The translations under genes and the position numbers were made by a program. A stretch of 64,000 nt of DNA. It comes from Mumia xiangluensis. GTDB lineage: Bacteria > Actinomycetota > Actinomycetes > Propionibacteriales > Nocardioidaceae. The notes under the pieces are model-generated. The model saw only the letters and a list, made by a program, of their open reading frames with translations. It was not told where the DNA came from and did no database searches. Shown piece after piece: positions 15,473 through 23,911 of the stretch. The DNA is taken from contig NZ_WJYO01000004.1 of NCBI RefSeq assembly GCF_010994095.1, positions 372,001 through 436,000 of the forward strand, given 5' to 3'. Position 1 is the stretch's first letter. Each line of letters begins with the position of its first letter.

Positions 15473-16943
15473 CGACGGTTTGTTGGATGCGGTGGAGGTG
15501 GCGCTGGAGGCGTTCGCCGCCCAGCCAGCCGCGCTGGCGTCGGAGGCGCAGACGTGCGAGATGCTGCGCCGGTTGACGGCGCTCCAGGACCGTGTCGGCG
15601 GGCTGTTGCCGGGGTGGTTCGACCAGCTCCAGACCTCGGGCGCGTACGAGTCCGAGGGTGCCCCGACGGCGCCGGCGTGGGCGCGTCGCGAGCTGCGTTG
15701 GGACGTGGTGCAGACCCGGGCCGCGGTCGCGGCCGGGGCGACGATGCGGATCCTGCCGCAGGTCGGTGCCGCCTACCAGGCCGGTGAGATCCGCCGTGAT
15801 CATCTGGACGCGTTCACGCTCGGGGTGAAGAAGGCCGGCGCGGAGGTGGTGGCCGCGGCCGAGGACGTGATGCTGGATGTGGCGTTGACGTGCGAGCCGG
15901 CCGAGCTGCGTGCGGTGTTGAAGGAGCTGGAGGAAGCCGTCCATCCTGAGGGGCCGGACCGGTCCTGGTTGGGTGGGATGGACAAGCATGACGTGTCGGT
16001 TACCCGGGTCGGCGACGGGTTCCATCTGCAGGGCTACCTCGACATCGTCACCGGCACCCGGTTCGAGACCTGGCTGGCCGCCGCGTCGGCGCCACGGGAC
16101 GCCGACGACGAACGGACCGCAGCCCAGCGGCGGCTGGACGCGGTCGGGGACCTGACCGCGTCGGTGCTGGCGCACGGGATGCCGACCCAACGCGGGGTGC
16201 AGCCGCAGCTGAACGTGCTGGTCGAGGCCGAGTGGCTGGCCAAGGCGCCGGGGGCCGCACCGCCGCAGCTGGCCGGGTGGGGGGTGATCGGCCCGCAGCT
16301 GTTCGACTACCTGACCTGTGACGCCGACCGGACCGCGATCCTCCTCGACGGGGTCACCGGTGGTCCGACACCGCAAGCGGCGGTGTTGAACGTGGGTGGG
16401 GCGTTGCGGCTGGCGAACCGCAAGCAGCGCCGGGCGGTGCATGCCCGCCAAGGTGGCCGGTGTGCGAACCCCGGCTGTGGCGGCAGTGTGCTGGAGCTGC
16501 ATCACGTGGTCTGGTGGGAACACGGCGGACCGACCGATCTGGACAACCTGGTCGGGATCTGCCCACGCTGTCACCAGAGCGTGCACGCCGGCAGGCTCAC
16601 CGTCGATGCCGACGGTCAGGGCGGGTTCGTGTTCTCCCGCCACCTCGCCGGCAGCACGCTGTTCCTCGACGACGAACACCGCCAGACACGCCACCGGCTG
16701 CGGCAATGGCTACGGCGGATGCGCAACGAACGCGACACCCCGACCCACACCCGCCCGACGCCACCCGAGACAGCGCCACCCGAGACAGCACCACCCGAGA
16801 CAGCACCACCGGAGACGGAGCCACCCGAGATGGCTCCGCCATGGGATGGGTCGCCCGCTGGCACACCACCGGACGCGAAGGTGCTCCCGAGTCCAGCACG
16901 CCCACTCGAGCTGGCGTGGTGGCAACCCGGTATGGCTGCCTGA
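15465..16943 (+). CDS. DUF222/HNH endonuclease domain protein (13E12 repeat family)
   Basis: A 492-residue protein. Residues 1-300 are the helical DUF222 region (DRVGGLLPGWFDQLQTSGAY, with conserved ARRELRWDV). The C-terminal HNH domain carries CANPGC from about 332, LHHVVWWEHGG around 344 and CPRCHQSVH around 365. Two Cys pairs would bind zinc, and the His-Asn-His core suggests DNA nicking or cutting. The tail contains five PPET-like repeats and is predicted to be disordered. Such genes occur in many copies in actinobacteria and may be mobile or repair-linked. An SOS box at its start implies DNA-damage induction. Confidence 0.88.
   Translation: MFDDGLLDAVEVALEAFAAQPAALASEAQTCEMLRRLTALQDRVGGLLPGWFDQLQTSGAYESEGAPTAPAWARRELRWDVVQTRAAVAAGATMRILPQVGAAYQAGEIRRDHLDAFTLGVKKAGAEVVAAAEDVMLDVALTCEPAELRAVLKELEEAVHPEGPDRSWLGGMDKHDVSVTRVGDGFHLQGYLDIVTGTRFETWLAAASAPRDADDERTAAQRRLDAVGDLTASVLAHGMPTQRGVQPQLNVLVEAEWLAKAPGAAPPQLAGWGVIGPQLFDYLTCDADRTAILLDGVTGGPTPQAAVLNVGGALRLANRKQRRAVHARQGGRCANPGCGGSVLELHHVVWWEHGGPTDLDNLVGICPRCHQSVHAGRLTVDADGQGGFVFSRHLAGSTLFLDDEHRQTRHRLRQWLRRMRNERDTPTHTRPTPPETAPPETAPPETAPPETEPPEMAPPWDGSPAGTPPDAKVLPSPARPLELAWWQPGMAA
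16761..16835 (+). repeat. Five in-frame 15-bp repeats (PPETA) in the HNH gene
   Basis: CCACCCGAGACAGCG and close variants occur five times without gaps, coding for PPETA/PPETE/PPEMA. The period is a multiple of three, so copy-number change would keep the frame. Confidence 0.85.
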
Positions 16944-16956
16944 CCCGCACCACCGA

Positions 16957-17556
16957 TCAGGCGGGAGCCCAGAGGTTGGTCCACCGGACGCCGAGTCCGG
17001 CCAGCATGCTGCGCACGAGCGGGAGCGAGAGTCCGACGACGTTGTGGTGGTCGCCTTCGATCCGCTCGACGAAGGCCCCACCGAGCCCGTCGATCGTGAA
17101 AGCGCCCGCGACCTGCAGCGGCTCACCGGTCTCGACGTACGCTTCGATCTCGGCATCGCTCACGTCGGCGAAGAAGACGGTCGTCGCGGCGTCCTCGCTG
17201 ATCTCACGCTCGCCGATCCGGATGCAGTGGCCGGTGTGGAGGACCCCGGAGCGCCCACGCATCCGCTGCCAGCGTTCGACCGCTGTTGCGGGATCCGACG
17301 GCTTCCCGAGGACCTCACCCTCGAACGCCAGCACGGAGTCGCACCCGATGACCAGTGCCTCGTCGTCCTTCAGTCGGTGCGCGACCGCCCTCGCCTTCAT
17401 GCGCGCCAGCTCTGTCGCGACCACCACCGGGTCGTCAGAGACGATCACCGACTCGTCGACACCGGAGACGACCACCTCGGGCGAGATGCCGGCCGCGCGC
17501 AGGGTCGCAAGGCGGGCGGGGGACTGGGACGCGAGGACGACACGAGAGGGCACCAC
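16957..17556 (-). CDS. maf: Maf family nucleotide pyrophosphatase
   Basis: A house-cleaning nucleoside triphosphate pyrophosphatase of about 199 residues, acting on non-canonical or modified NTPs in the cytosol. The N-terminal signature is VVLASQSPARLATLRAAG, with VDES nearby. ALVIGCDSVLAFEG holds the metal/catalytic Asp, followed by GKP and a GxHTG-like loop (VLHTGHCI). GAFTIDGLGGAFVERIEGD is the C-terminal signature. GTG at 17554-17556 is chosen because the product then begins directly before the signature. In addition, TACGCT ends exactly 7 nt upstream, giving its own leaderless promoter. In M. tuberculosis maf also follows accD5-accE5. Confidence 0.92.
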   Translation of the reverse strand: MVPSRVVLASQSPARLATLRAAGISPEVVVSGVDESVIVSDDPVVVATELARMKARAVAHRLKDDEALVIGCDSVLAFEGEVLGKPSDPATAVERWQRMRGRSGVLHTGHCIRIGEREISEDAATTVFFADVSDAEIEAYVETGEPLQVAGAFTIDGLGGAFVERIEGDHHNVVGLSLPLVRSMLAGLGVRWTNLWAPA

Positions 17557-17563
17557 GAGCGTC

Positions 17564-17569
17564 AGCGTA
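17564..17569 (-). promoter_or_regulatory. -10 element TACGCT, leaderless start of maf
   Basis: On the minus strand TACGCT is followed by 7 nt and then the GTG start at 17556. It lies just downstream of the preceding gene's stop. Confidence 0.45.
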
Positions 17570-17578
17570 GGCGAGGCG

Positions 17579-18142
17579 TCACCTGTACGGCTGGTCCGTG
17601 CGCGGATCACAGTGCACGACGTCGAAACGGTCGTCGGTATGCAGCTCGTCGATCAGGGCCTGCGGGCCGCCGATCCCCGTCCACGGCAGGTCGATCTCCG
17701 TCGCGAAGCACCAGGCGCGGTCAGCCGGCCACAGCAGGTTCGGGCTGTTGATCCAGCCGTGGACCGGATGCCCGCCCCAGTGCCCTGCCTCGGCGAGCGG
17801 GCCCTCGAAGACCAGGTACGCACGTGCGGACTCACGGCCGCCGATCAGCAACCGCCTACCGCTGTCGAGCTGTTCCTCGTCCCACCGGCAGAAGTAGGCG
17901 TGGTCCGGGGTCGTCGTGTGCCGCGCGAGGACCTCGCACAAGGAGGCCAGCAGCGCCTCCCCGAGGTCACCCTCGACGTTCAGCGCCGCCTGCTCCTCGT
18001 CGTCGTCCGGATCGAGCGGATGGAGCAGCCGGACGTACGCGTCGAACCCTGGGGCGCCGAGACTCACGACGTCGAAGCCAGCGGAGTCCGCCGCAGCGAG
18101 CCAGTCGGCGGGCCCGAGGTCGGTGAGCGGACGGAGGGTCAT
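17579..18142 (-). CDS. Hypothetical protein, paralogue of the upstream gene
   Basis: A 187-residue protein of unknown function. It begins MTLRPLTDLGPADWLAAAD and contains PGFDAYVRLLHP, VLARHTTTPDHAYFCRWDE, ARAYLVFEGPL, NLLWPADRAWCFATEIDL and GGPQALIDELHTDDRF. Almost every one of these blocks recurs in the 225-residue protein upstream, so the pair arose by duplication. There is no signal, transmembrane segment or metal motif, and it is probably cytosolic. The Trp-rich NLLWPADRAWC block looks like a ligand or partner surface (inference). It lies between accE and maf on the same strand, a position occupied by no gene in M. tuberculosis as I recall it. Confidence 0.75.
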   Translation of the reverse strand: MTLRPLTDLGPADWLAAADSAGFDVVSLGAPGFDAYVRLLHPLDPDDDEEQAALNVEGDLGEALLASLCEVLARHTTTPDHAYFCRWDEEQLDSGRRLLIGGRESARAYLVFEGPLAEAGHWGGHPVHGWINSPNLLWPADRAWCFATEIDLPWTGIGGPQALIDELHTDDRFDVVHCDPRTDQPYR

Positions 18143-18180
18143 GTCTCAGGTCTAGCCGGAGCAGGGCGGGGGGCGCCACT

Positions 18181-18248
18181 GCATTCGTGGCGGCTGGGCA
18201 TTCGTGGCAGCGCTGCATGCGTGGCGGCACTGCATGCGTGGCGCGATC
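18181..18248. repeat. Four-copy 17-bp tandem repeat between paralogous genes
   Basis: Four adjacent 17-mers begin GCATTCGTGG or GCATGCGTGG: 18181-18197, 18198-18214, 18215-18231 and 18232-18248. They fill most of the 125-bp gap upstream of the 187-residue gene. The period is not a multiple of three and no reading frame uses it. Confidence 0.85.
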
Positions 18249-18267
18249 AGACGGGCCGGGCCACCGT

Positions 18268-18945
18268 TCAGGCGTACGGATGGACCGGGACGGTCTCGAA
18301 GCGGGCGTCAGAGTGCAGCGCGTCGATGAGCGCCTGGGTTCCACCGACGCCGAGCCGCCATTCGTCGTCCGCGTCCTCGTCGACGTCGGCGGCCACGCAC
18401 CACGCGTGGTCCGCGGGCCAGAAGAGGTTGGGGATCCCCTCTCCGATGCCGCCGGGATGCCGCGGATCGGCTCCCCAGTCGCCGGCGTCCGACAGCGCTC
18501 CGCCGAACAGCAGGTAGGCGCGCTCGGGGAGTCGGCGGTCTCCGACCTTGACTCTGGGCCCGTTCAGAACGCTGGGCGGAAACGCAGCCGGGTAGCGCTC
18601 CTCTGGCAACGAGCTCAGCAGCCGCCGCGCGCGCTCCTCACGCGTCCCGCCGAGCGGGTCGGTGTCCAGCCGGGGGTCGTCCGGGTCGATCGCGTACGAG
18701 GAGCGGCCACCGTCGAGCGTGCCGTACCCGTCCCAGAGGCAGAAGTGGGCATCGTCCGGCGTCGTCGTGTGGCGCGCGAGCACCCCGCACAGCGCGCGGA
18801 GCAGCTGGTCGTCGTCATCGGTGCGGACCAGTCGAAGGTAGGCGTCGAAGCCCGGCGGTCCGAACGTCACCAGGTCGAACCACGGCGCGTCCGCCGACGT
18901 GATCCAGTCCGCCGGACCGACGTCGGACAGCGGCCGCAGGCTCAT
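18268..18945 (-). CDS. Hypothetical protein, paralogue of the downstream gene
   Basis: A 225-residue protein of unknown function. It shares with the next gene MSLRPLSDVGPADW, PGFDAYLRLVR, VLARHTTTPDDAHFCLWD, ERAYLLFGGAL, NLFWPADHAWCVAADVD and GGTQALIDALHSDARF. An extra segment of about 35 residues (including DPDDPRLDTDPLGGTREE) is inserted after the central block. The start is ATG 18943-18945, aligning exactly with the start of the paralogue. It follows accE by 11 bp, so accD5-accE-paralogue-paralogue-maf may form one transcript. It is probably cytosolic; no catalytic motif is visible. Confidence 0.75.
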   Translation of the reverse strand: MSLRPLSDVGPADWITSADAPWFDLVTFGPPGFDAYLRLVRTDDDDQLLRALCGVLARHTTTPDDAHFCLWDGYGTLDGGRSSYAIDPDDPRLDTDPLGGTREERARRLLSSLPEERYPAAFPPSVLNGPRVKVGDRRLPERAYLLFGGALSDAGDWGADPRHPGGIGEGIPNLFWPADHAWCVAADVDEDADDEWRLGVGGTQALIDALHSDARFETVPVHPYA

Positions 18946-18956
18946 GTGCAGGCGTT

Positions 18957-19202
18957 CTAGCGCGGGAACGCCGACCGGCGCCACCCATTGCTGCCGTGGC
19001 TGTGGACCGGGCGTACGGCGAGGGCTGGGTCGCCCCATGCCGAGCGGCGCCGCGGTGCACCCGACGACGCGGCGGCAACAGCAGCGGCAGCTCCGCGCGC
19101 AGCGACGACCGCGACGAGGGCCGCGAGCTCCTCCGCCGTCGGGTCGCCCTTGACCACGCGGAGGAGAGGGGCGGACTCCGGGGCGGTGCCGTCGGTGCTC
19201 AC
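18957..19202 (-). CDS. Acyl-CoA carboxylase epsilon subunit
   Basis: A small 81-residue accessory subunit that stabilises the alpha-beta acyl-CoA carboxylase complex. It shows the family pattern: [20 protein letters not shown] near the N-terminus, an Ala-rich stretch, then [14 protein letters not shown] and a terminal [12 protein letters not shown]. The GTG start overlaps the accD5 stop (GTGA at 19199-19202), so it is translationally coupled to the beta subunit it serves. Confidence 0.9.
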   Translation of the reverse strand: MSTDGTAPESAPLLRVVKGDPTAEELAALVAVVAARGAAAAVAAASSGAPRRRSAWGDPALAVRPVHSHGSNGWRRSAFPR

Positions 19203-20812
19203 AGCGGGATGTTCCCGTGCTTCTTGGGCGGCAGCGTCTCGCGCTTGCTGCGCAGCAGGCGGAGCGCCCGGACGATCTCGACACGGGTCTCGTGCGGCTG
19301 GACGACCTGGTCGACGTAGCCGCGCTCGGCCGCGATGTAGGGGTTGGCGAGCGTCTGCTCGTACTCGTCGATCAGCTCGACGCGCTTCGCCTCGGGATCA
19401 TCGGCGGCCGCCAGCGTCTTGCGGTGCAGGATGTTGACCGCACCCTGGGCGCCCATCACGGCGATCTGCGCGGTCGGCCAGGCGATGTTGAGGTCGGCAC
19501 CGAGGTGCTTGGAGCCCATGACGTCGTACGCGCCGCCGTACGCCTTGCGCGTGATGACGGTGACCAGCGGGACGGTCGCCTCGGCGTAGGCGTAGATGAG
19601 CTTGGCGCCACGACGGATGATGCCGGTCCACTCCTGGTCGGTGCCCGGGAGGAAGCCCGGCACGTCCACGAACGTCAGCACCGGGACGTTGAAGGCGTCG
19701 CAGGTACGGACGAAGCGGGCCGCCTTCTCCGAGGCGTCGATGTCGAGCGTGCCGGCGAACTGCATCGGCTGGTTCGCGACGATGCCGACCGAACGGCCCT
19801 CGACCCGGCCGAAGCCGATGAGGATGTTCGGCGCGAACAGCGGCTGCACCTCGAGGAACTCACCGTCGTCGACGATCGACTCGATCACCGTGTGCATGTC
19901 GTACGGCTGGTTCGGAGAGTCGGGGATCAGCGTGTCGAGCGCGAGGTCGACGTCGCTGAAGTCGAGGTCCGCACCCTCGTCGTACGAAGGAGCGTCCTCC
20001 ATGTTGTTCTGGGGGAGGTACGAGAGCAGCGCCTTGACGTACTCGATCGCGTCCTCCTCGTCGGCGCCCATGTAGTGGGCGTTGCCCGACTTGGTGTTGT
20101 GCGCGCGGGCGCCGCCGAGCTCCTCCATGGTCACGTCCTCGCCGGTGACCGTCTTGATGACGTCCGGGCCGGTGATGAACATGTTGGAGGTGCCGTCGAC
20201 CATGACCGTGAAGTCGGTGACCGCGGGGGAGTAGACGTGGCCGCCCGCGCAGGAGCCCATGATCAGGCTGATCTGCGGGATCACGCCGGAGGCGTGGACG
20301 TTGCGGCGGAAGATCTCGCCGTACAGGCCGAGCGAGACGACACCCTCCTGGATGCGCGCACCCGCCCCCTCGTTGATGCCGACGATCGGGGATCCGGTCT
20401 TGATCGCGAGGTCCATGATCTTGGTGATCTTCTCGCCGTAGACCTCGCCGAGCGATCCGCCGAAGACCGTGAAGTCCTGGGAGAACACGCAGACCTGGCG
20501 GCCGTCGACCGTGCCGTAGCCGGTGATGACGCCATCGCCGTACGGGCGGTTCTTCTCCAGCCCGAAGGCGGTGCTGCGGTGCCGGGCGAGCTCGTCGATC
20601 TCGACGAACGAACCCTCGTCGAACAGCATCTCGATCCGCTCGCGGGCGGTCTGGCGGCCCTTGGCGTGCTGCTTCTCGATCGCCTTCGCCGACCCGGCGT
20701 GGACGGCCTCGTCGAGACGTCGATCGAGGTCGGCGAGCTTGCCGGCCGTCGTGTGCGTGTCGATCTGCCCATTCGCCGGCGTCGCTGACTCGGGTGCCAC
20801 TGCTTCACTCAC
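19199..20812 (-). CDS. accD5: Propionyl/acetyl-CoA carboxylase beta subunit (carboxyltransferase)
   Basis: This subunit transfers the carboxyl group from biotin on AccA3 to propionyl- or acetyl-CoA. It has 537 residues and a two-lobed crotonase-type fold. Visible are [36 protein letters not shown] and [16 protein letters not shown] (first oxyanion region). The C-terminal half has [35 protein letters not shown]-like [11 protein letters not shown], and the end KKHGNIPL. The start is GTG at 20810-20812, with TACCCT ending 6 nt upstream on the minus strand. It is divergent from birA and followed by accE with a 4-bp overlap. Confidence 0.95.
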   Translation of the reverse strand: MSEAVAPESATPANGQIDTHTTAGKLADLDRRLDEAVHAGSAKAIEKQHAKGRQTARERIEMLFDEGSFVEIDELARHRSTAFGLEKNRPYGDGVITGYGTVDGRQVCVFSQDFTVFGGSLGEVYGEKITKIMDLAIKTGSPIVGINEGAGARIQEGVVSLGLYGEIFRRNVHASGVIPQISLIMGSCAGGHVYSPAVTDFTVMVDGTSNMFITGPDVIKTVTGEDVTMEELGGARAHNTKSGNAHYMGADEEDAIEYVKALLSYLPQNNMEDAPSYDEGADLDFSDVDLALDTLIPDSPNQPYDMHTVIESIVDDGEFLEVQPLFAPNILIGFGRVEGRSVGIVANQPMQFAGTLDIDASEKAARFVRTCDAFNVPVLTFVDVPGFLPGTDQEWTGIIRRGAKLIYAYAEATVPLVTVITRKAYGGAYDVMGSKHLGADLNIAWPTAQIAVMGAQGAVNILHRKTLAAADDPEAKRVELIDEYEQTLANPYIAAERGYVDQVVQPHETRVEIVRALRLLRSKRETLPPKKHGNIPL

Positions 20813-20818
20813 GCGCTC

Positions 20819-20824
20819 AGGGTA
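20819..20824 (-). promoter_or_regulatory. -10 element TACCCT, leaderless start of accD5
   Basis: TACCCT on the minus strand ends 6 nt before the GTG start of accD5. No Shine-Dalgarno sequence is seen. It lies in the 67-bp divergent gap with birA. Confidence 0.45.
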
Positions 20825-20879
20825 ACCGCACCCCTGCAACGGACCGACCGGGGTCGCAGATCGTGGGACAGTGGGCCCT

Positions 20880-21707
20880 ATGAGCGACCAGCCTGACTCA
20901 CCCCTTGTCCGACGCCCGCTCGACGCCGCTGGCTTGGAGCAGGCCCTCATCCGACCGAGCTCGTGGTGGCAGGACGTCCGTGTGACGCACGAGTCCCCGA
21001 GCACCAACGCCGAGCTGGCGGCCCTCGCCCGGGCAGGCCTGCCCGAGGGCACGCTCGTCACCACCGACCACCAGACCGCGGGGCGCGGCCGCCTCGACCG
21101 GACGTGGGAGATGCCGCGCTACTCGGCGGTGGCGGTCTCGATCCTCGTCCGTCCGCCGGTCGACGCCCAGCGATGGACGTGGCTCCCGCTGCTGACCGGT
21201 ACGGCGGTGGTCGCCGCCGTCCGCCAGGCCGGCGTCGAAGCCAGGCTGAAGTGGCCGAACGACGTGGTCGTGGACGATCGCAAGCTCGCCGGCATCCTCG
21301 TCGAGCGCGTCGACACCCCCACCGGCCCGGCAGCGGTCGTCGGGTGCGGCATCAACGTGTCGGTCACACCCGAGGAGATCGGTGTCCCGAACGCCACGTC
21401 CCTCACGCACGAGGGGTCGCCGACCGCCGAGCGCACCGGCCTGGTCAGCGAGTACGCCCGCGCGTTCGAGGCCGTGTACGCCGCGTGGGTCCGCGCGGAC
21501 GGCGACGCCGACCGCGGTCTGCGTGCGTCGTACGAGCACATCTGCTCCACCGTCGGGCGCGAGGTCTCGGTGGAGTTCCCGGACGGCACCCGCCTCGAAG
21601 GGACGGCCGTCGGCATCGACGCGCAGGGGCGGCTCGAGGTCTCGACGGGTGGCGAGGTGTCCGTGGTCAGCGCTGGAGACATCACCCATCTGCGCCCACG
21701 GACGTGA
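20880..21707 (+). CDS. birA: Biotin-[acetyl-CoA carboxylase] ligase
   Basis: This enzyme activates biotin to biotinyl-AMP and attaches it to the carrier Lys of biotin enzymes such as AccA3 and pyruvate carboxylase. The 275-residue protein shows [20 protein letters not shown] (the biotin/ATP loop GRGRxxRxW), [20 protein letters not shown] and GCGINVSV, then a C-terminal SH3-like domain. There is no N-terminal winged helix, so it is a monofunctional ligase that does not repress biotin genes directly. The start is ATG 20880, aligned with family N-termini. Its position beside accD5 matches M. tuberculosis. Confidence 0.95.
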   Translation: MSDQPDSPLVRRPLDAAGLEQALIRPSSWWQDVRVTHESPSTNAELAALARAGLPEGTLVTTDHQTAGRGRLDRTWEMPRYSAVAVSILVRPPVDAQRWTWLPLLTGTAVVAAVRQAGVEARLKWPNDVVVDDRKLAGILVERVDTPTGPAAVVGCGINVSVTPEEIGVPNATSLTHEGSPTAERTGLVSEYARAFEAVYAAWVRADGDADRGLRASYEHICSTVGREVSVEFPDGTRLEGTAVGIDAQGRLEVSTGGEVSVVSAGDITHLRPRT

Positions 21708-21719
21708 CACCATGACCCC

Positions 21720-22220
21720 GTGACAGTCTCCAAGAAGCTGCTGATCGAGGACGAGCGCGAGATCCTGACGGTGCGCACGCACGTCAAGGCACTGTTCGGC
21801 TCCGTCCTCGTCCTCGTCCTCGCGGCAGGTGCCGGCGGGTACGGCGCCGCGGTCACCGACGGCGTGGTGCGCACGGTCGTGATCGTGGTGGCGCTGGTCG
21901 TCATCGTCTGGTGGGCGGTGCTGCCCTTCCTGCGGTGGTTCACCTGGACCTACACGGTCACCAACAGGCGCCTGATCGAGCAGAAGGGCCTCCTGACGAG
22001 GACCGGTCGCATCATCCCGCTGACCCGCATCAACGACGTCTCGTACGAGAAGCACCTCACGGACCGCATCCTCGGCTGCGGGACGCTCATCGTCCACGAC
22101 GCGAGCGAGCAGGCAGGACTGCAGATCCGCGACGTCCCGAACGTCGAGGACGTGCACCGGCGGCTGACGACGCTCGTGTTCGAGGCGCACCACCCGGCGA
22201 CGAACGACGAGCAGATCTGA
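21720..22220 (+). CDS. PH domain-containing membrane protein (bPH2 type)
   Basis: A 166-residue membrane protein. Two transmembrane segments lie at about 25-44 and 50-72, followed by a bacterial PH domain containing YTVTNRRLIEQKGLLTRTGR, IPLTRINDVSYEKHL and GTLIVHDAS. The start is GTG 21720, twelve bases after the birA stop, so it is probably in the birA transcript. The equivalent in M. tuberculosis also follows birA. Its function is unknown; the family is thought to act in membrane or envelope stress. Confidence 0.85.
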   Translation: MTVSKKLLIEDEREILTVRTHVKALFGSVLVLVLAAGAGGYGAAVTDGVVRTVVIVVALVVIVWWAVLPFLRWFTWTYTVTNRRLIEQKGLLTRTGRIIPLTRINDVSYEKHLTDRILGCGTLIVHDASEQAGLQIRDVPNVEDVHRRLTTLVFEAHHPATNDEQI

Positions 22221-22221
22221 C

Positions 22222-23196
22222 GTGTCCGACGACCTCTCCCGCGCCATCCTCGGTGCGGAACCCACCTTCACCTCCGAGGAGGTCGCGGCTGCCGCCGGCG
22301 TCACCTACGAGGAGGCGCGCCGGCTGTGGCGGGCGCTCGGGTTCCCCGACGCGCTCGACGCCAAGGCCTTCGTGCCTGCGGATGTCGACGCGCTCAAGAT
22401 GGTGCAGGCGGTGCTCCGCTCCGGTGCGATCGACGACGACACGGTCGTGCGGCTCACCCGGGCGCTCGGCACCACGATGTCGCGCCTCGCCGACTGGCAG
22501 GTCTCGACGCTCGCGGAGGCCCTGGAGGGACGCACTTCCGACGACGGCGGGCGCATCCCCTGGTCGACGGGCGCCGGCACGGTCGCGCAGACGATGGGGC
22601 CGGTGTTCGAGCGGCTCCTCGTCTACGCGTGGCGCCGACACCTCGCGGCGTCCGCGATCCGCGCCGAGGCGCTCGCCGCCGATGAGGAGGACGTGCTCCG
22701 GATGGTCGTCACGGTCGGGTTCGCCGATCTCGTGGCGTTCACCAAGCTGTCCAACGGCCTCGACGACGACGGCCTCGCCGACCTCGTCGAGGAGTTCGAG
22801 ACACGGTGCATCGACGTCGTCACCGAGGGTGGCGGGCGTCCGATCAAGACGCTGGGGGACTCCGTCCTGTACGTCGCGGAGTCGCCGGAGGTCGCGACCG
22901 ACATCGCGTTCGCGATCGTCGCGGAGATCGGCGGCGACCGGAGCCTTCCCGACGTACGCGTCGGCCTCGGCACCGGCCCTGTCATCTCGCGGCTCGGGGA
23001 CGTGTACGGCCCCCCGGTGAACCTCGCCGCCCGGCTGACCGCTGTCGCTCGACGCAACCGCGTGATCATCGACGACACGACCGCTGCAGGCCTGAGCGAC
23101 CGGTTCGAGACACGGGCGATGGCCCAGCGGAACCTGCGTGGCTTCGGCAACGTCGCGCCGCTCACCGTGCGCCACCGCTGGTCGTACAACGGCTGA
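22222..23196 (+). CDS. Class III adenylate/guanylate cyclase with N-terminal regulatory domain
   Basis: Makes a cyclic nucleotide (probably cAMP) from ATP. It has 324 residues: an all-helical N-terminal domain of about 155 residues, like the autoinhibitory domain of Rv1264/Rv2212-type cyclases, then the catalytic domain. Metal ligands are Asp169 (GFADLVAFTKLS) and Asp213. The adenine-selecting Lys is 209 (RPIKTLGDSV), Asp260 lies in GDVYGPPVN, and the transition-state residues are Asn267 and Arg271. All six positions are present, so a homodimer should be active. No transmembrane segment is present. It starts two bases after the PH-domain gene and is probably co-transcribed with birA. Confidence 0.92.
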   Translation: MSDDLSRAILGAEPTFTSEEVAAAAGVTYEEARRLWRALGFPDALDAKAFVPADVDALKMVQAVLRSGAIDDDTVVRLTRALGTTMSRLADWQVSTLAEALEGRTSDDGGRIPWSTGAGTVAQTMGPVFERLLVYAWRRHLAASAIRAEALAADEEDVLRMVVTVGFADLVAFTKLSNGLDDDGLADLVEEFETRCIDVVTEGGGRPIKTLGDSVLYVAESPEVATDIAFAIVAEIGGDRSLPDVRVGLGTGPVISRLGDVYGPPVNLAARLTAVARRNRVIIDDTTAAGLSDRFETRAMAQRNLRGFGNVAPLTVRHRWSYNG

Positions 23197-23205
23197 CGTG
23201 GCGCG

Positions 23206-23838
23206 TCAGCCCCTGCAGACGTAGACGTCCTGAGCGGCGAGCGTGCCGCGGAAGGTGCGTGCGTACGGGTTGGTCGACCGCTGCGTGTGCTTGAAGAAGT
23301 AGCGAGGGACCCGCACCGTGCCGGGGCCCGTCGGATCGTCGACCCGGTGGTAGCGAGCGACGACCTTGCGGGTCCAGCGAGCCTTCGTGGTGCCCGCGAG
23401 ACACGGCGTTGCGCGCCGTGCCGTCGACGCGTACGCGTTGGTGACCGTGCTGCCGGCCGCCTTCCCTCGGTAGCCTGCGACCACCAGCGGCACCGCGCCG
23501 AGGGCGGCCGCCGGAGCGGCCGACGGGTCGCGGAGGACGGCGAACGTCAGCCCCCGGGTCCTCGCCGTACGGATCCGCCAGCGGACCTTGCCGTCCCGGA
23601 CCTTCTTCGGCTTGCCCTCCCAGCCGTGGTCGGAGCCGCGGATCCAGCGGGCGGGCTGCACCGTGCATCCCTCGCACCCGGGCATCTTCAGGGTGACCAG
23701 GGTCCGCGCGGCACGCGCGCCGTGGTCCGGTGCTGCGTACGTCGTGCCGGCAGCCGGGAGGCCGGCTGCCAGCAGCGCCGCCGACAGGAGGGCAGAGGCC
23801 GTGGCCCCTGCCCTGCGTGTGCGTCGTCGGTGTCCCAT
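23206..23838 (-). CDS. Secreted hypothetical protein with CxxC motif
   Basis: A 210-residue protein of unknown function. It has a twin-basic N-terminus (MGHRRRTRRAGA), a hydrophobic signal segment ending near AAGTTYA, then a basic, beta-rich mature region with an early CEGC motif (MPGCEGCTVQPARW). Two further Cys lie near TPCLAG and at the C-terminus (VYVCRG). The exported context makes disulfides likely. The start is ATG 23838, with GGAGGGGG upstream. It converges on the cyclase gene and is divergent from purK. Confidence 0.7.
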   Translation of the reverse strand: MGHRRRTRRAGATASALLSAALLAAGLPAAGTTYAAPDHGARAARTLVTLKMPGCEGCTVQPARWIRGSDHGWEGKPKKVRDGKVRWRIRTARTRGLTFAVLRDPSAAPAAALGAVPLVVAGYRGKAAGSTVTNAYASTARRATPCLAGTTKARWTRKVVARYHRVDDPTGPGTVRVPRYFFKHTQRSTNPYARTFRGTLAAQDVYVCRG

Positions 23839-23899
23839 CGTGTGCCCCCTCCGTGAGGTACGTCGACGGTACGCCCGACGAGGGGTCACGGCAGCGCCG

Positions 23900-23905
23900 T
23901 ACGAT
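23900..23905 (+). promoter_or_regulatory. -10 element TACGAT, leaderless start of purK
   Basis: TACGAT ends 6 nt before the GTG at 23912. A GTG directly after the hexamer at 23906 is too close to be transcribed in full, which favours 23912 as the start. Confidence 0.45.
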
Positions 23906-23911
23906 GTGTCC

